The position numbers were made by a program, and so were the translations under genes. Positions 18,059 through 27,694 of a stretch of 64,000 nucleotides of DNA are shown here, piece by piece. The stretch spans positions 124,001-188,000 of the forward strand of contig NZ_JAKNQY010000010.1 of assembly GCF_024494355.1 (NCBI RefSeq). Reading direction: 5' to 3'. The notes under the pieces are model-generated. The model was not told the DNA's origin and searched no databases. It saw only the letters and a program-made list of their open reading frames with translations. Within the stretch, counting starts at the first letter, position 1. Each line of letters opens with the position of its first letter. Origin of the DNA: Pseudomonas sp. Q11 (lineage in GTDB: Bacteria > Pseudomonadota > Gammaproteobacteria > Pseudomonadales > Pseudomonadaceae).

Positions 18059-18795
18059 CCGGAAGGCTAATAAAAGTCATTAAACACGACCATTTCCCTG
18101 CGTTTCTTCGATACAATCTGCCCCCGATTATAAGGACGTCTCCTGATCGGGCCTCGCAACACCGCTAATGCGCTTGTATTGGCACCTCGCACCGCCCACA
18201 GAGAGCCGCCCACACAGATCGAGTGAAGCTGGCGCGCTTGCTGTTCTTCAAGCAAACCACCGCTTTTCGCGAATCTGCAGAGCTGTCATTACGCTCGGTC
18301 ACTGAGCTGTCTGCCCGTTTTGCCTGTCATGTATTACATGGGGGCAAACCAAACCGGGCGCGGTGCCAGGCTGGGACAGCCCTTTTTTGAGGTTCACGTC
18401 TTCAAAAGAGCGTGAAAAAACGGGTTTTCACAACTTCACGAGAGTGTGGCGAGCAAATGAATAGTTTTGCGTCTGAACAAGCACCATTAGCGTCTGAAAC
18501 AGCCCAACGACACAGGACCGCCTATCGTTCAAGAACCGGCGCCTGAAGCCTGTCCGCTACGGATTTGGTTGCACGAACGGATGTCTCGGCCATAAGTCGA
18601 ATTGCCTGCCCGGCGCTTAAATGAGTTCATGGGACTCTGAGGCCAGGCTGCATGCATCCGCAGTAGTTGCGAAAAATTGCGAAGATTCGGACATGGCGAT
18701 CCTGGCCATGGGTACCTGGGGCGCAACTGACCTGCCCCGCCACTCCTGGCCGCCATGCCGACAATTTGGTGCTGCAGATTTTGGAGACGCGTTAA
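18059..18795 (+). other. Long non-coding leader region upstream of mqo
   Basis: The 737-bp gap contains no convincing gene. It shows a candidate -10 TACAAT at 18112-18117, a compact terminator at 18369-18388 and a 9-bp direct repeat GCGTCTGAA at 18469-18477 and 18490-18498 (21 bp apart, two helical turns). A TTGCGAA pair lies at 18667-18673 and 18678-18684. The first two could bound an unannotated small RNA of about 260 nt. The direct repeats look like an activator site for the mqo promoter. Confidence 0.45.
18369..18388 (+). terminator. Intrinsic terminator inside the mqo upstream region
   Basis: GGCTG-GGA-CAGCC is followed by C and six T. No coding sequence ends just upstream on this strand (the nearest stop is at 18058), so it may terminate a small RNA or act as an attenuator. 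Confidence 0.6.
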
Positions 18796-20304
18796 ATGGC
18801 GCATAACGAAGCAGTCGACGTAGTTCTGGTAGGGGCCGGCATCATGAGTGCCACCCTGGCCGTGCTGCTCAAGGAACTCGACCCCGCGATCTCGCTGGAA
18901 GTCGTCGAGTTGATGGATTCCGGTGCCGCGGAGAGTTCCAACCCGTGGAACAACGCCGGCACCGGCCACGCCGGGCTGTGTGAGCTGAACTACACGCCCC
19001 AGGCAGACGATGGCAGTGTCGACATCAAGAAAGCCGTGCACATCAACACCCAGTTCGAGGTGTCGAAGCAGTTCTGGACGTACCTGACCAAAAAAGGCAC
19101 GTTCGGCTCATCCAAATCCTTCATTGCCCCCGTCCCGCACCTGAGCTTCGTGCAGGGTGAAAAAGGCGTGTCGTTCCTGAAAAAGCGCTTTGAACTGATG
19201 CATCGGCATCATGCCTTCGCTGACATGGAATACACCGAGGACAAGGCCCTGATGGCCGAGTGGATGCCGCTGATGATGCCGGGCCGGCCAACTGACGAAG
19301 TCATCGCCGCCACCCGTGTCATGAATGGCACCGACGTCAACTTCGGCGCCCTGACCAATCAGTTGCTCAAGCACCTGACCAGCGCACCGGACACCCAGGT
19401 CAAGTATTGCAAGCGCGTCACCGACCTCAAGCGCAATGGCACTGGCTGGACCGTCAGCATCAAGGACGTCAATTCCGGCAGCAGCCGCGAAGTCGACGCC
19501 AAATTCGTCTTCCTGGGCGCCGGTGGCGCGGCATTGCCGCTGCTGCAAGCCTCGGGCATCGAAGAAAGCAAGGGCTTCGGCGGCTTCCCGGTCAGCGGCC
19601 AGTGGCTGCGTTGCGACAACCCGGAAGTGGTCAAGCACCACCAGGCCAAGGTCTACAGCCAGGCCGCCGTGGGCTCGCCACCGATGTCCGTGCCACACCT
19701 GGACACCCGCGTGGTCGATGGCAAGAAATCGCTGCTGTTCGGGCCATACGCCGGTTTTACCACCAAGTTCCTCAAGCACGGTTCGATCATGGACCTGCCG
19801 CTGTCGGTACGCGCCGGCAACATCGGCCCGATGCTGGCCGTGGCCCGGGACAACATGGACTTGACCAAGTACCTGATCAGCGAAGTGATGCAGTCCATGG
19901 AGCAGCGCCTGGAATCCCTGCGCCGCTTCTACCCCGAGGCGAAAGCCGAGGACTGGCGCCTGGAAGTGGCCGGCCAACGGGTCCAGATCATCAAGAAAGA
20001 CCCGAAGAAAGGCGGCGTCCTGCAGTTCGGCACCGAACTGGTGGCGGCCAAGGACGGCACCCTCGCCGCCCTGCTCGGCGCATCGCCAGGTGCTTCGGTG
20101 ACCGTCTCGATCATGCTTGACCTGATCGAGCGCTGCTTCCCGGACAAAACCAAGGGAGAGTGGGCGAGCAAGCTCGCGGAGATCTTCCCGGCCCGGGAAA
20201 AAGTGCTGGAAACCGATGCGGCGCTGTATCGCAAGGTCAATGCGCAGAACAACATCGCGCTGGAACTGGTTGAAGAAAGCAGCGAGACGCCAAGCTTCGC
20301 TTGA
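18796..20304 (+). CDS. mqo: Malate:quinone oxidoreductase
   Basis: The 502-aa FAD enzyme oxidises L-malate to oxaloacetate and passes electrons to the quinone pool at the inner membrane. The dinucleotide-binding motif [17 protein letters not shown] is at residues 9-25, and Mqo-type conserved blocks [20 protein letters not shown] and [13 protein letters not shown] are seen. Its length fits the family. GGAG lies about 10 bp before the ATG. By position it matches PA4640 (mqoB) as I recall. It is a single gene with a long upstream region and its own terminator. Confidence 0.95.
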   Translation: MAHNEAVDVVLVGAGIMSATLAVLLKELDPAISLEVVELMDSGAAESSNPWNNAGTGHAGLCELNYTPQADDGSVDIKKAVHINTQFEVSKQFWTYLTKKGTFGSSKSFIAPVPHLSFVQGEKGVSFLKKRFELMHRHHAFADMEYTEDKALMAEWMPLMMPGRPTDEVIAATRVMNGTDVNFGALTNQLLKHLTSAPDTQVKYCKRVTDLKRNGTGWTVSIKDVNSGSSREVDAKFVFLGAGGAALPLLQASGIEESKGFGGFPVSGQWLRCDNPEVVKHHQAKVYSQAAVGSPPMSVPHLDTRVVDGKKSLLFGPYAGFTTKFLKHGSIMDLPLSVRAGNIGPMLAVARDNMDLTKYLISEVMQSMEQRLESLRRFYPEAKAEDWRLEVAGQRVQIIKKDPKKGGVLQFGTELVAAKDGTLAALLGASPGASVTVSIMLDLIERCFPDKTKGEWASKLAEIFPAREKVLETDAALYRKVNAQNNIALELVEESSETPSFA

Positions 20305-20314
20305 TTGTCCCGCA

Positions 20315-20354
20315 TAAAAAACGCCCCGTTCTCTCTGAGAGCGGGGCGTTTTTT
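20315..20354 (+). terminator. Intrinsic terminator of mqo
   Basis: The stem ACGCCCCG(T)TCTC / GAGA(G)CGGGGCGT with a 3-nt loop is flanked by A and T runs, starting 11 bp after the mqo stop. It may work in both directions. Confidence 0.9.
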
Positions 20355-20365
20355 ATGGGAGCTTT

Positions 20366-20408
20366 CGTGGCGAGGGAGCTTGCTCCCGCTGGCCTGCGAA
20401 GCAGGCCC
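20366..20408. repeat. Single type A REP element
   Basis: CGTGGCGAGGGAGCTTGCTCC is followed by a small CCTGCGAAGCAGG hairpin. No inverted partner is present before the next gene, so this is a solitary copy. Confidence 0.8.
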
Positions 20409-20416
20409 CAAAAAAA

Positions 20417-20704
20417 TCAGCCACGAGCCTTGTTGATCAACTCGACATACTCCTCAGCGTGGCGCTGATCCTGGATCAGCGCCACGAAATCGTTGCCGTG
20501 CTCATCCTTGCCATTGAGGTCATAGCCAGCCTCGACGAAAAACGCCAGGAACCGCTCGAAGTCGTCGATCCGCAGGCCACGGTAGGCCTTGATCAGTTTG
20601 TGCAGTGACGGCGAAGTGGCATCGACCGGATCGAAATTGAGGAACAGCTTGATCTGCTCATCGCCAATCTCGTCACCAATCACTTGTTTCTTGTCTTTAC
20701 GCAT
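20417..20704 (-). CDS. PA4642 family protein
   Basis: The 95-aa soluble protein begins MRKDKKQVIGDEIGDEQIK and has the conserved middle LFLNFDPVDATSPSLHKLIKAYRG. This is the signature of the Pseudomonas PA4642 family of unknown function. The ATG at 20704 is preferred over one 27 bp upstream because it gives the family N-terminus. Acidic and helical, with no catalytic motif visible. Confidence 0.85.
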   Translation of the reverse strand: MRKDKKQVIGDEIGDEQIKLFLNFDPVDATSPSLHKLIKAYRGLRIDDFERFLAFFVEAGYDLNGKDEHGNDFVALIQDQRHAEEYVELINKARG

Positions 20705-20766
20705 TGCCGGGCTCCAGCTCGCACAGTTCACGGGGCGGGCAGTTTACCCCCGGCAGGCCTCGGGGC

Positions 20767-21252
20767 TCAACGCGGGCGTACAGCCCCAGTGTGCAGGTCG
20801 GCCCAGATATGGCCGTTGGCGTAGCTGAGGAACTGCACGTACACCGTATCGCTGCGCAGCAGATCGATCACCACCTGATACTGGGCCTGTGGATAAGACA
20901 GGGTCAGGGTCTTGCTCGCCTCGTCGAAGGCAGGCTTCTTCAGGCTTTTGCTTTCGCCGTCGAAGTTCAGGATCACCTGGTTGAGGGTAGCGTCTTTATT
21001 CAAAGGCTTGCCTTTGAGGCGTACCAGCAACGGCGATGTGACCGGTATCGGCTGCTGGTTGGACTGACGCTGATTGCCCAGCACCACCGAATACTCGGTG
21101 ACTTGGAGTAATTGCTGGTGTTCGGGTTGCTCCTGACGCACCGCCAGATCATCGGGAGGCAGAAATTGACTGTGCATCGGCGCGCCAACGGCCGCCCACG
21201 ACAGGCTGGACATCAACAGCAGAGCGGCGCAGCGGCGGGTCAGGACACTCAT
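20767..21252 (-). CDS. Secreted protein of unknown function
   Basis: The 161-aa protein starts MSVLTRRCAALLLMSSL with a signal peptide ending near AVGA (residue 24). The mature part is beta-rich and contains a repeated hydrophilic stretch around QRQSNQQPIPVTSPLLVRL. No domain was recognised. It sits just upstream of the PA4642-family gene on the same strand, 62 bp away, and matches PA4643 by position as I recall. Confidence 0.7.
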   Translation of the reverse strand: MSVLTRRCAALLLMSSLSWAAVGAPMHSQFLPPDDLAVRQEQPEHQQLLQVTEYSVVLGNQRQSNQQPIPVTSPLLVRLKGKPLNKDATLNQVILNFDGESKSLKKPAFDEASKTLTLSYPQAQYQVVIDLLRSDTVYVQFLSYANGHIWADLHTGAVRPR

Positions 21253-21387
21253 GACAGGCTCCAGGATCTTGGCCGGGCACTCTAGCATGAGCCCAGGCGG
21301 TAAAAATAACGATCCAGGTCAATACATCCGCGCGACGAGCACGGCATACTCAAGGAGCCATCAGCCCCGGCATGCCGGTGTATGCCT

Positions 21388-21482
21388 TTGTGGCGAGGGA
21401 GCTTGCTCCCGCTGGGTTGCGCAGCGGCCCCAAGATTTTGCGAGCGCTACGCACTCGAGCGGGAGCAAGCTCCCTCGCCACG
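21388..21482. repeat. Type A REP inverted pair
   Basis: TTGTGGCGAGGGAGCTTGCTCC and its inverted copy lie upstream of the SulP gene. The open frame of that gene runs back through the repeat, which inflates its apparent N-terminus. Confidence 0.88.
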
Positions 21483-21539
21483 GGTTTTGTGTTTGGCAAC
21501 GTTCAGGATGTATCCCTTTCTTTCGTGCGTGGAGTACCC

Positions 21540-23279
21540 ATGTCCTTCTCCGCCCCACCCATATTCGCCGCTTGGCGCCAGACCTGGCGCGCCGGTTACA
21601 CCCTTGAGCGCCTGCGTGGCGACCTTGTGGCCGGCCTGACCGTTGGCATTATTGCCATCCCCTTGGCCATGGCCCTGGCAATCGCCGTCGGTGTCCCGCC
21701 GCAACACGGCTTGTACACGGTACTGGTGGCAGCCCCCCTGATCGCCCTCACCGGCGGCTCGCGTTTCAACGTGAGCGGGCCGACAGCGGCGTTCGTGGTG
21801 ATCCTGCTGCCCATCACCCAGCAATACGGCCTGGGCGGCCTGCTGCTGTGTACGATGCTGGCGGGCATGATTCTGGTCGCGCTCGGCCTGATGCGGGCCG
21901 GACGGCTGATCCAGTACATTCCTTATCCGGTCATTCTCGGCTTTACCGCGGGAATCGGCGTGGTCATTGCCACTTTGCAGCTCAAAGACCTGCTGGGCCT
22001 GACCACTGTCGGCAACGCCGAGCATTACATCGGGCAACTGGGCGCCTTGATCACGGCGTTGCCCAGCGCTCGGCTCGGCGACGGTCTTATCGGCCTCATC
22101 TGCCTGGCAGTATTGATTGTCTGGCCGCGCTGGGTGCCCCGCATTCCGGGACATCTGGTAGCTCTGTTGGTGGGTGCCCTGCTGGGGCTGGCGCTGGAAA
22201 GCGGTGGATGGCAGATCGCGACACTGGGCGAACGTTTCAGCTACGTGGTCGACGGCATCAGTTACCCCGGCATCCCGCCATTTTTGCCGAGTTTCGACTG
22301 GCCTTGGAATCTGGCGGACAGTCAGGGCCGGCCCTTGGGACTGTCCTACGAGCTGATCCGCCAATTGCTGGCGCCTGCCTTCGCCATCGCCATGCTCGGT
22401 GCCATTGAGTCGCTGTTGTGCGCGGTGGTGGCCGACGGCATGACCGGCAGCAAACACGACCCCAACGCCGAACTGATCGGCCAAGGCCTGGGCAATCTGG
22501 TGGCGCCCCTGTTCGGCGGCATTACCGCCACGGCGGCGATTGCCCGCAGCGCCACTAATGTGCGCAGCGGTGCGTCTTCACCCCTGGCGGCGATCATTCA
22601 CAGCCTCGTGGTGCTGGTGGCGATTGTGCTGTTGGCGCCGTTGTTCAGCTATCTGCCCATGGCAGCGCTGGCGGCGTTGCTGGTGATGGTGGCCTGGAAC
22701 ATGAGCGAAGCCGGACACGTGCTACACACCTTACGTATCGCCCCCCGCAGTGACGTGCTGGTGCTAATCACCTGTCTGAGCCTGACCGTACTGTTCGACA
22801 TGGTCCTGGCCGTCGCCGTCGGCCTGCTGCTGGCGGCCGGGCTGTTCATCAAACGCATGAGCGAACTGACGGACACCGCCGAACTGCCACGCCATTTCCA
22901 TCAGGCCTTGCTGGAAATGCCCGAGCACGTTCGCTGCTACGCAATCCGCGGACCGCTGTTCTTCGGTGCGGCAGAAAAAGCCCTGGATGTGCTGCGCAAA
23001 TTCGATCCGGGCGTTCGAGTGGTGGTGGTGGAAATGAGCGCCGTGCCGATGCTGGACATGACTGCGCTGGCGGCTTTTGAAAGTATCCTCAAGGACTACC
23101 GCAAACAGGGCATCGGCCTGATTCTGGTGGCAACCGCGCCACGGGTACGCCTGAAGTTGCGCCGCGCCGGCATCCATCGCGAGCAGCGCCAACTGGCATA
23201 TGTGCGGACCCTGGAGCAGGCACGGATCAAAAGCGCGCAGTGGCTGGCCGGTAACGCGGCTCACTCGAGGCTGGCCTGA
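21540..23279 (+). CDS. SulP family inorganic anion / C4-dicarboxylate transporter with STAS domain
   Basis: The 579-aa inner-membrane protein has about 12 hydrophobic segments from residue 25 to 420. These include the SulP-type opening GDLVAGLTVGIIAIPLAMAL and the conserved GGSRFNVSGPTAAFVV. A STAS domain follows from about 440, with the loop VVVEMSAVPMLDMTALAAF. SulP proteins move sulfate, bicarbonate or dicarboxylates (E. coli DauA). The ATG at 21540 starts the conserved part; 168 bp of in-frame upstream sequence is REP DNA. The substrate is not determinable. Confidence 0.88.
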   Translation: MSFSAPPIFAAWRQTWRAGYTLERLRGDLVAGLTVGIIAIPLAMALAIAVGVPPQHGLYTVLVAAPLIALTGGSRFNVSGPTAAFVVILLPITQQYGLGGLLLCTMLAGMILVALGLMRAGRLIQYIPYPVILGFTAGIGVVIATLQLKDLLGLTTVGNAEHYIGQLGALITALPSARLGDGLIGLICLAVLIVWPRWVPRIPGHLVALLVGALLGLALESGGWQIATLGERFSYVVDGISYPGIPPFLPSFDWPWNLADSQGRPLGLSYELIRQLLAPAFAIAMLGAIESLLCAVVADGMTGSKHDPNAELIGQGLGNLVAPLFGGITATAAIARSATNVRSGASSPLAAIIHSLVVLVAIVLLAPLFSYLPMAALAALLVMVAWNMSEAGHVLHTLRIAPRSDVLVLITCLSLTVLFDMVLAVAVGLLLAAGLFIKRMSELTDTAELPRHFHQALLEMPEHVRCYAIRGPLFFGAAEKALDVLRKFDPGVRVVVVEMSAVPMLDMTALAAFESILKDYRKQGIGLILVATAPRVRLKLRRAGIHREQRQLAYVRTLEQARIKSAQWLAGNAAHSRLA

Positions 23280-23301
23280 TTGATCTGTGGCCACGGAGCT
23301 T

Positions 23302-23396
23302 TTGTGGCGAGGGAGCTTGCTCCCGCTTGGGTGCGTAGCATCCACCTGCAACTGGGGCTGCTGCGCAACCCAGCGGGAGCAAGCTCCCTCGCCACA
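23302..23396. repeat. Type A REP inverted pair
   Basis: TTTGTGGCGAGGGAGCTTGC and the inverted GCAAGCTCCCTCGCCACAG lie between the convergent SulP and WbuC genes. Confidence 0.88.
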
Positions 23397-23416
23397 GAAA
23401 CCTCGTTAACGCAACG

Positions 23417-23890
23417 TCAGTCGAACTGAGCGCGCATCCAGGCCTGGTACTGCGCCACGCCGCTCTCGCCTTCGCGCGGCGCCCAGTGGGCCAATTCACC
23501 GTCGCCTACCGGGCGGTAAGGCCCGGCCTTGCACTCGAACATCATGCTGTCGGCGTCCAGTACCACTAAACCGTGGTACACGCCGGCCGGCAGGTCGACA
23601 CCCAGACAATCGCCACCGGCCTGCAGGATGCGCTTGTCCACCACCGTCCCGGCTTCATCAAAGATCAACACACCGAGTCGACCCTTGAGTACCAACAAGG
23701 TTTCAGCCTTGTCGGCACTCAGATGGCGATGAGGCGGGATGTAGGTCGATGGTTGCAAGCCCACCGCCATGCGATGGCAAGGCTCGTCCATCTGATGAAA
23801 ATTATGGTGTTGCCGCCCGCGAGGACTGGCCGTGGCTTTCTCGGCCAATTCGTTGAACAGCGCTTGGTCCAGAAAGCCCGGTCGGTTCAT
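23417..23890 (-). CDS. WbuC family cupin-fold metalloprotein
   Basis: The 157-aa cupin has metal-binding His residues in PPHRHLS near residue 54 and a second cupin motif around GVDLPAGVYHGL. The N-terminal block RGRQHHNFHQ matches WbuC proteins, which are usually linked to O-antigen clusters but also found alone in Pseudomonas. It lies 3 bp after the hpt stop on the same strand, so it is in the hpt operon. Confidence 0.85.
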   Translation of the reverse strand: MNRPGFLDQALFNELAEKATASPRGRQHHNFHQMDEPCHRMAVGLQPSTYIPPHRHLSADKAETLLVLKGRLGVLIFDEAGTVVDKRILQAGGDCLGVDLPAGVYHGLVVLDADSMMFECKAGPYRPVGDGELAHWAPREGESGVAQYQAWMRAQFD

Positions 23891-23893
23891 CGA

Positions 23894-24451
23894 TTACATT
23901 CCTTTGACGGCGAAAATACCGTTGGCGTTGCGCCAGTAACCTTTGTAATCCATGCCGTAGCCAAAGATGTAACGGTCAATGCACGGCAGGCCAACGAAAT
24001 CGGCTTTCAGGTCCGGACGGGCTTTGCGGTCGTGGTCCTTGTCGATCAGCACGGCGGTGTGCACGGCGCGGGCACCAGCGTGTTTGCAGAAGTCGATGAT
24101 GGCGCCCAGGGTGTGACCTTCGTCGAGGATGTCGTCGATGATCAGCACATCACGGTCGATGAACGAAACTTCCGGCTTGGCTTTCCAGAACAGGTCGCCG
24201 CCGCTGGTTTCGTTGCGATAACGGGTGGCGTGCAGGTAGGACGCTTCCAGCGGGAAGTTCAGGTAGGTCAGCAACTTGCCGGAGAAAATCAGCCCGCCGT
24301 TCATGACGCAGAACACCACCGGATTGGAGTCGGCCAATTGATCGTTGATTTGCGCACCGACACGGGCGATGGCCGCTTCGACTTCGGCTTCGGTGTACAG
24401 GCAGTCAGCCTCTCGCATGATTTGACGGATATGCTCGAGATCAGCGGACAT
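23894..24451 (-). CDS. hpt: Hypoxanthine-guanine phosphoribosyltransferase
   Basis: The 185-aa purine salvage enzyme transfers the phosphoribosyl group of PRPP to hypoxanthine or guanine. The PRPP-binding motif VLIIDDILDEGHTL is near residue 94, and the base-specificity loop contains Lys in LIDKDHDRKARP. The ATG at 24451 gives the family N-terminus MSADLEHIRQ. The frame remains open far upstream over the antisense of upp, which is coincidental. It is divergent from upp and matches PA4645 by order. Confidence 0.93.
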   Translation of the reverse strand: MSADLEHIRQIMREADCLYTEAEVEAAIARVGAQINDQLADSNPVVFCVMNGGLIFSGKLLTYLNFPLEASYLHATRYRNETSGGDLFWKAKPEVSFIDRDVLIIDDILDEGHTLGAIIDFCKHAGARAVHTAVLIDKDHDRKARPDLKADFVGLPCIDRYIFGYGMDYKGYWRNANGIFAVKGM

Positions 24452-24553
24452 GGCGCTCTCCAGGGGGGTGGGGGCAGGGACGGGTTCGGAAAAGCGGGCA
24501 AAGGTACGCATCCCGCCCGGCCAGATCAAGCGTTTGTGGACTAACGTTCTGTA

Positions 24554-24568
24554 TTGTCTATAGGACAA
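24554..24568. promoter_or_regulatory. Palindrome in the hpt-upp divergent promoter region
   Basis: TTGTC-TATAG-GACAA lies between the two divergent salvage genes, about 60 bp upstream of upp and 100 bp upstream of hpt. It could be an operator for either. No known consensus was matched. Confidence 0.3.
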
Positions 24569-24625
24569 CACCCTCGGATAGATTAATCTAGGCCGGTTTT
24601 TTTGCCCGCCGCCGGAGCCTTCCCC

Positions 24626-25264
24626 ATGCCCATCCTCGAGATCCGCCACCCGCTGATCAGACATAAACTCGGCCTGATGCGCCGCGCCGACATTAGCACG
24701 AAGAACTTCCGCGAACTTGCCCAGGAAGTCGGTGCACTGCTCACCTACGAAGCCACCAAGGACCTGCCGCTGGAGTCCTATGAAATCGACGGCTGGGCTG
24801 GCACGGTCCAGGTGGAAAAAATCGCCGGCAAGAAAATCACCGTGGTGCCGATCCTGCGTGCTGGCATCGGCATGCTCGAAGGCGTGCTGAGCCTGATCCC
24901 GGGCGCCAAGGTCAGCGCCGTGGGCGTGGCCCGCAACGAGCAGACCCTGCAGGCTCACACCTACCTGGAAAAACTGGTGCCGGAAATCGACGAGCGCCTG
25001 GCAATGATCATCGATCCGATGCTCGCCACCGGCAGTTCCATGGTCGCCACCATCGACCTGCTGAAAAAAGCCGGTTGCCGGGACATCCGCGCCATGGTGC
25101 TGGTCGCCGCCCCCGAAGGCATCAAGGCGGTGGAAGACGCCCACCCCGACGTCACCATCTACACCGCTTCGATCGACCAGAAACTCAACGAGCACGGCTA
25201 TATCATCCCGGGCCTGGGCGATGCCGGCGACAAGATCTTCGGCACCAAGCAGAAGGACGCTTGA
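24626..25264 (+). CDS. upp: Uracil phosphoribosyltransferase
   Basis: The 212-aa pyrimidine salvage enzyme makes UMP from uracil and PRPP. The PRPP-binding motif [12 protein letters not shown] is near residue 130 and the C-terminal uracil-binding [18 protein letters not shown] is intact. The ATG at 24626 starts the family sequence [11 protein letters not shown]. It lies 2 bp before uraA, so the two are cotranscribed and couple uptake with salvage. Confidence 0.96.
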   Translation: MPILEIRHPLIRHKLGLMRRADISTKNFRELAQEVGALLTYEATKDLPLESYEIDGWAGTVQVEKIAGKKITVVPILRAGIGMLEGVLSLIPGAKVSAVGVARNEQTLQAHTYLEKLVPEIDERLAMIIDPMLATGSSMVATIDLLKKAGCRDIRAMVLVAAPEGIKAVEDAHPDVTIYTASIDQKLNEHGYIIPGLGDAGDKIFGTKQKDA

Positions 25265-25266
25265 GC

Positions 25267-26541
25267 ATGCAGGATGAGTTCAACGATCCGCTCTGGCGCC
25301 AGGTGTTATCCGGCGCGCAGATGCTGTTCGTCGCCTTCGGCGCGCTGGTACTGATGCCATTGATCACCGGGCTGGACCCGAACGTAGCGCTGTTCACGGC
25401 GGGCCTGGGGACGATTCTGTTCCAGATCGTCACCGGGCGTCAGGTGCCGGTGTTCCTGGCATCGAGCTTTGCCTTTATCACGCCGATCATTCTCGCCAAG
25501 GGCCAGTTCGGCCTGGCGGCGACCATGGGCGGTGTGATGGCGGCCGGTTTCGTGTACACCTTTCTGGGCCTGGCGGTGAAGGTCAAGGGCACTGGATTTA
25601 TCGACCGCTTGCTGCCACCGGTGGTGATTGGACCGGTGATCATTTCCATTGGCCTGGCCATGGCACCGATTGCCGCCAACATGGCCATGGGCAAGGCCGG
25701 CGACGGCACCGAACTGATTGCCTACCAGACGGCGATGCTGATCTCGATGCCGGCGCTGCTCACCACCCTGATCGTCGCGGTGTTCGGTAAAGGCATTTTC
25801 CGCCTGGTACCGATCATTTCCGGCGTGCTGGTGGGCTTTGCCATGGCGTTTTATTTTGGCGTGGTGGACACCGCCAAAATCGCCGCCGCGCCATGGTTCG
25901 CCTTGCCGAACTTCACCGCGCCGGAGTTCAACTGGCAGGCAATCCTGTTCATCTTGCCGGTGGCTCTGGCGCCGGCCATCGAGCACATCGGCGGGGTCAT
26001 CGCCGTGGGTAGCGTGACCGGTCGCGACTACCTGAAAAAACCCGGCCTGCACCGCACTCTGCTCGGCGATGGCATCGCCACCACCGCCGCCGGCCTGTTC
26101 GGCGGCCCGCCCAACACCACCTACGCCGAGGTCACTGGCGCGGTGATGCTGACCAAAAACTACAACCCGAAAATCATGACCTGGGCGGCGATCTTCGCCA
26201 TCAGCCTGGCGTTCATCGGCAAATTCGGCGCGCTGCTGCAAAGCATCCCAGTGCCCGTGATGGGCGGGATCCTGTGCCTGTTGTTCGGTTCGATCGCGGC
26301 GGTGGGCATGAACACGCTGATCCGCCACAAGATCGACTTGGGCGAAGCGCGCAACCTGGTGATCGTTTCGGTGACGCTGGTGTTTGGTATCGGCGGTGTG
26401 CTGGTAGGCACCGGCACCGGCCCGGACGATTTCGGCCTCAAAGGCATCGCGCTGTGCGCGGTGGTGGCAATCGCCCTGAACCTGATCCTGCCGGGCAATG
26501 ACAGCTGGAAGCACAAGAAGGCGGAGGAACCGCTGCTGTAA
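25267..26541 (+). CDS. uraA: Uracil permease (NCS2 family)
   Basis: The 424-aa inner-membrane proton symporter has about 14 hydrophobic segments. It carries the NCS2 motifs around LPVALAPAIEHIGG (transmembrane 8 Glu) and GGPPNTTYAEVTGAV. It imports uracil for Upp. The ATG at 25267 is 2 bp after the upp stop. The plus-strand frame extends upstream inside upp, but that extension is not protein-like. Confidence 0.94.
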   Translation: MQDEFNDPLWRQVLSGAQMLFVAFGALVLMPLITGLDPNVALFTAGLGTILFQIVTGRQVPVFLASSFAFITPIILAKGQFGLAATMGGVMAAGFVYTFLGLAVKVKGTGFIDRLLPPVVIGPVIISIGLAMAPIAANMAMGKAGDGTELIAYQTAMLISMPALLTTLIVAVFGKGIFRLVPIISGVLVGFAMAFYFGVVDTAKIAAAPWFALPNFTAPEFNWQAILFILPVALAPAIEHIGGVIAVGSVTGRDYLKKPGLHRTLLGDGIATTAAGLFGGPPNTTYAEVTGAVMLTKNYNPKIMTWAAIFAISLAFIGKFGALLQSIPVPVMGGILCLLFGSIAAVGMNTLIRHKIDLGEARNLVIVSVTLVFGIGGVLVGTGTGPDDFGLKGIALCAVVAIALNLILPGNDSWKHKKAEEPLL

Positions 26542-26552
26542 ATAAGCCTGTA

Positions 26553-26649
26553 CCTGTGGCGAGGGAGCTTGCTCCCGCTCGAGTGCGAAGCGCTCGCAAA
26601 GTTTGGGGTCGCTGCGCAACCCAGCGGGAGCAAGCTCCCTCGCCACAGG
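26553..26649. repeat. Type A REP inverted pair
   Basis: CCTGTGGCGAGGGAGCTTGC and its inverted copy lie between the convergent uraA and hemH genes. Confidence 0.88.
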
Positions 26650-26655
26650 TTTGTA

Positions 26656-27681
26656 TTACAGCGCGATGGGCGCCCGCTCGCACAGGGTGCTCAACGCCTG
26701 CACCCATTGCGGATCATCATTGAGACACGGCACCAGCACTAACTCCTCCCCTCCCGCCTCACGGAACTGCTCGCGTCCGCGATCACCGATTTCTTCCAGG
26801 GTTTCGATGCAGTCGGCCACGAACGCCGGACACATCACCAGCACTTTTTTCACGCCGCTTTTGGCCAGCTCATCCAGGCGCGCTTCGGTGTAGGGCTCGA
26901 TCCACTTGGCGCGCCCCAGTCGCGACTGGAATGACACTGACCATTGGCCATCCTTGAGCCCCATACGCTGGGCGAACAGGTCGGCGGTGCGAATGCATTG
27001 CGCGCGGTAACACGTAGCCATGACTTCAGGCGGCGCGTTTTTGCAGCAATCGGCGTCCTTGAAGCAATGAAAACCCGTGGGATCGAGCTTGGTCAGGTGC
27101 CGCTCCGGCAAACCATGGAAGCTCAACAGCAGATGGTCGTAATCCTGCATCAGATACGGCTTGGCACTGGCCACCAGGGCGTCGAGGTATTCCGGCTGAT
27201 CGTAAAACGGCTGGAGAATCGAAAACTGCACATTGAGCTTCTTCTCGCGCACCACCCGCTTGGCTTCTTCGATCACCGTGGTGACCGTGCTGTCGGCAAA
27301 TTGCGGATACAAAGGCGCCAACGTGATCTTCTTGTGGCCCTGGCTAGCCAGGCGCACCAGCGTCGATTCAATGGACGGCTCGCCATAACGCATCGCCAAC
27401 TCAACCGGCCCCTGGGTCCATTGCGCAGTCATGGCTTGCTGCAAACGACGGCTGAGCACCACCAGCGGCGAGCCTTCCTCCCACCAGATCGACGCATAGG
27501 CGTGGGCCGATTGCTCGGGGCGCTTGATCAGGATCAGCGACACCAGCAGGCGCCGCACCGGCCATGGCAGGTCGATGACGTAAGGGTCCATCAGAAATTG
27601 ATTGAGGTAGCGGCGCACATCGGCCACCGAAGTGGAGGCAGGCGAACCCAAATTCACCAGAAGCAACGCGTGATCGGTCAT
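26656..27681 (-). CDS. hemH: Ferrochelatase
   Basis: The 341-aa enzyme inserts Fe2+ into protoporphyrin IX in the last step of haem synthesis. The family signature [12 protein letters not shown] is near residue 180, and the N-terminus reads [11 protein letters not shown]. The ATG at 27681 starts 13 bp after the stop of the TIGR01777 gene, so the two form one operon. That unit is divergent from the photolyase-type cluster. Confidence 0.95.
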   Translation of the reverse strand: MTDHALLLVNLGSPASTSVADVRRYLNQFLMDPYVIDLPWPVRRLLVSLILIKRPEQSAHAYASIWWEEGSPLVVLSRRLQQAMTAQWTQGPVELAMRYGEPSIESTLVRLASQGHKKITLAPLYPQFADSTVTTVIEEAKRVVREKKLNVQFSILQPFYDQPEYLDALVASAKPYLMQDYDHLLLSFHGLPERHLTKLDPTGFHCFKDADCCKNAPPEVMATCYRAQCIRTADLFAQRMGLKDGQWSVSFQSRLGRAKWIEPYTEARLDELAKSGVKKVLVMCPAFVADCIETLEEIGDRGREQFREAGGEELVLVPCLNDDPQWVQALSTLCERAPIAL

Positions 27682-27694
27682 GCAACGTCCTATT

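Noticed and set aside
18621..18806. A 61-codon open frame just before mqo
   Set aside because: It overlaps the mqo start, has no ribosome site and no resemblance to a known protein.
21372..21539. N-terminal 56-codon extension of the SulP transporter
   Set aside because: The extension encodes only REP DNA (sequence such as ARELAPAG) and the conserved protein begins at 21540.
24452..25195. Continuation of the hpt frame for about 250 codons upstream over upp
   Set aside because: The upstream part is antisense to upp; hpt has a normal start at 24451 with the family N-terminus.
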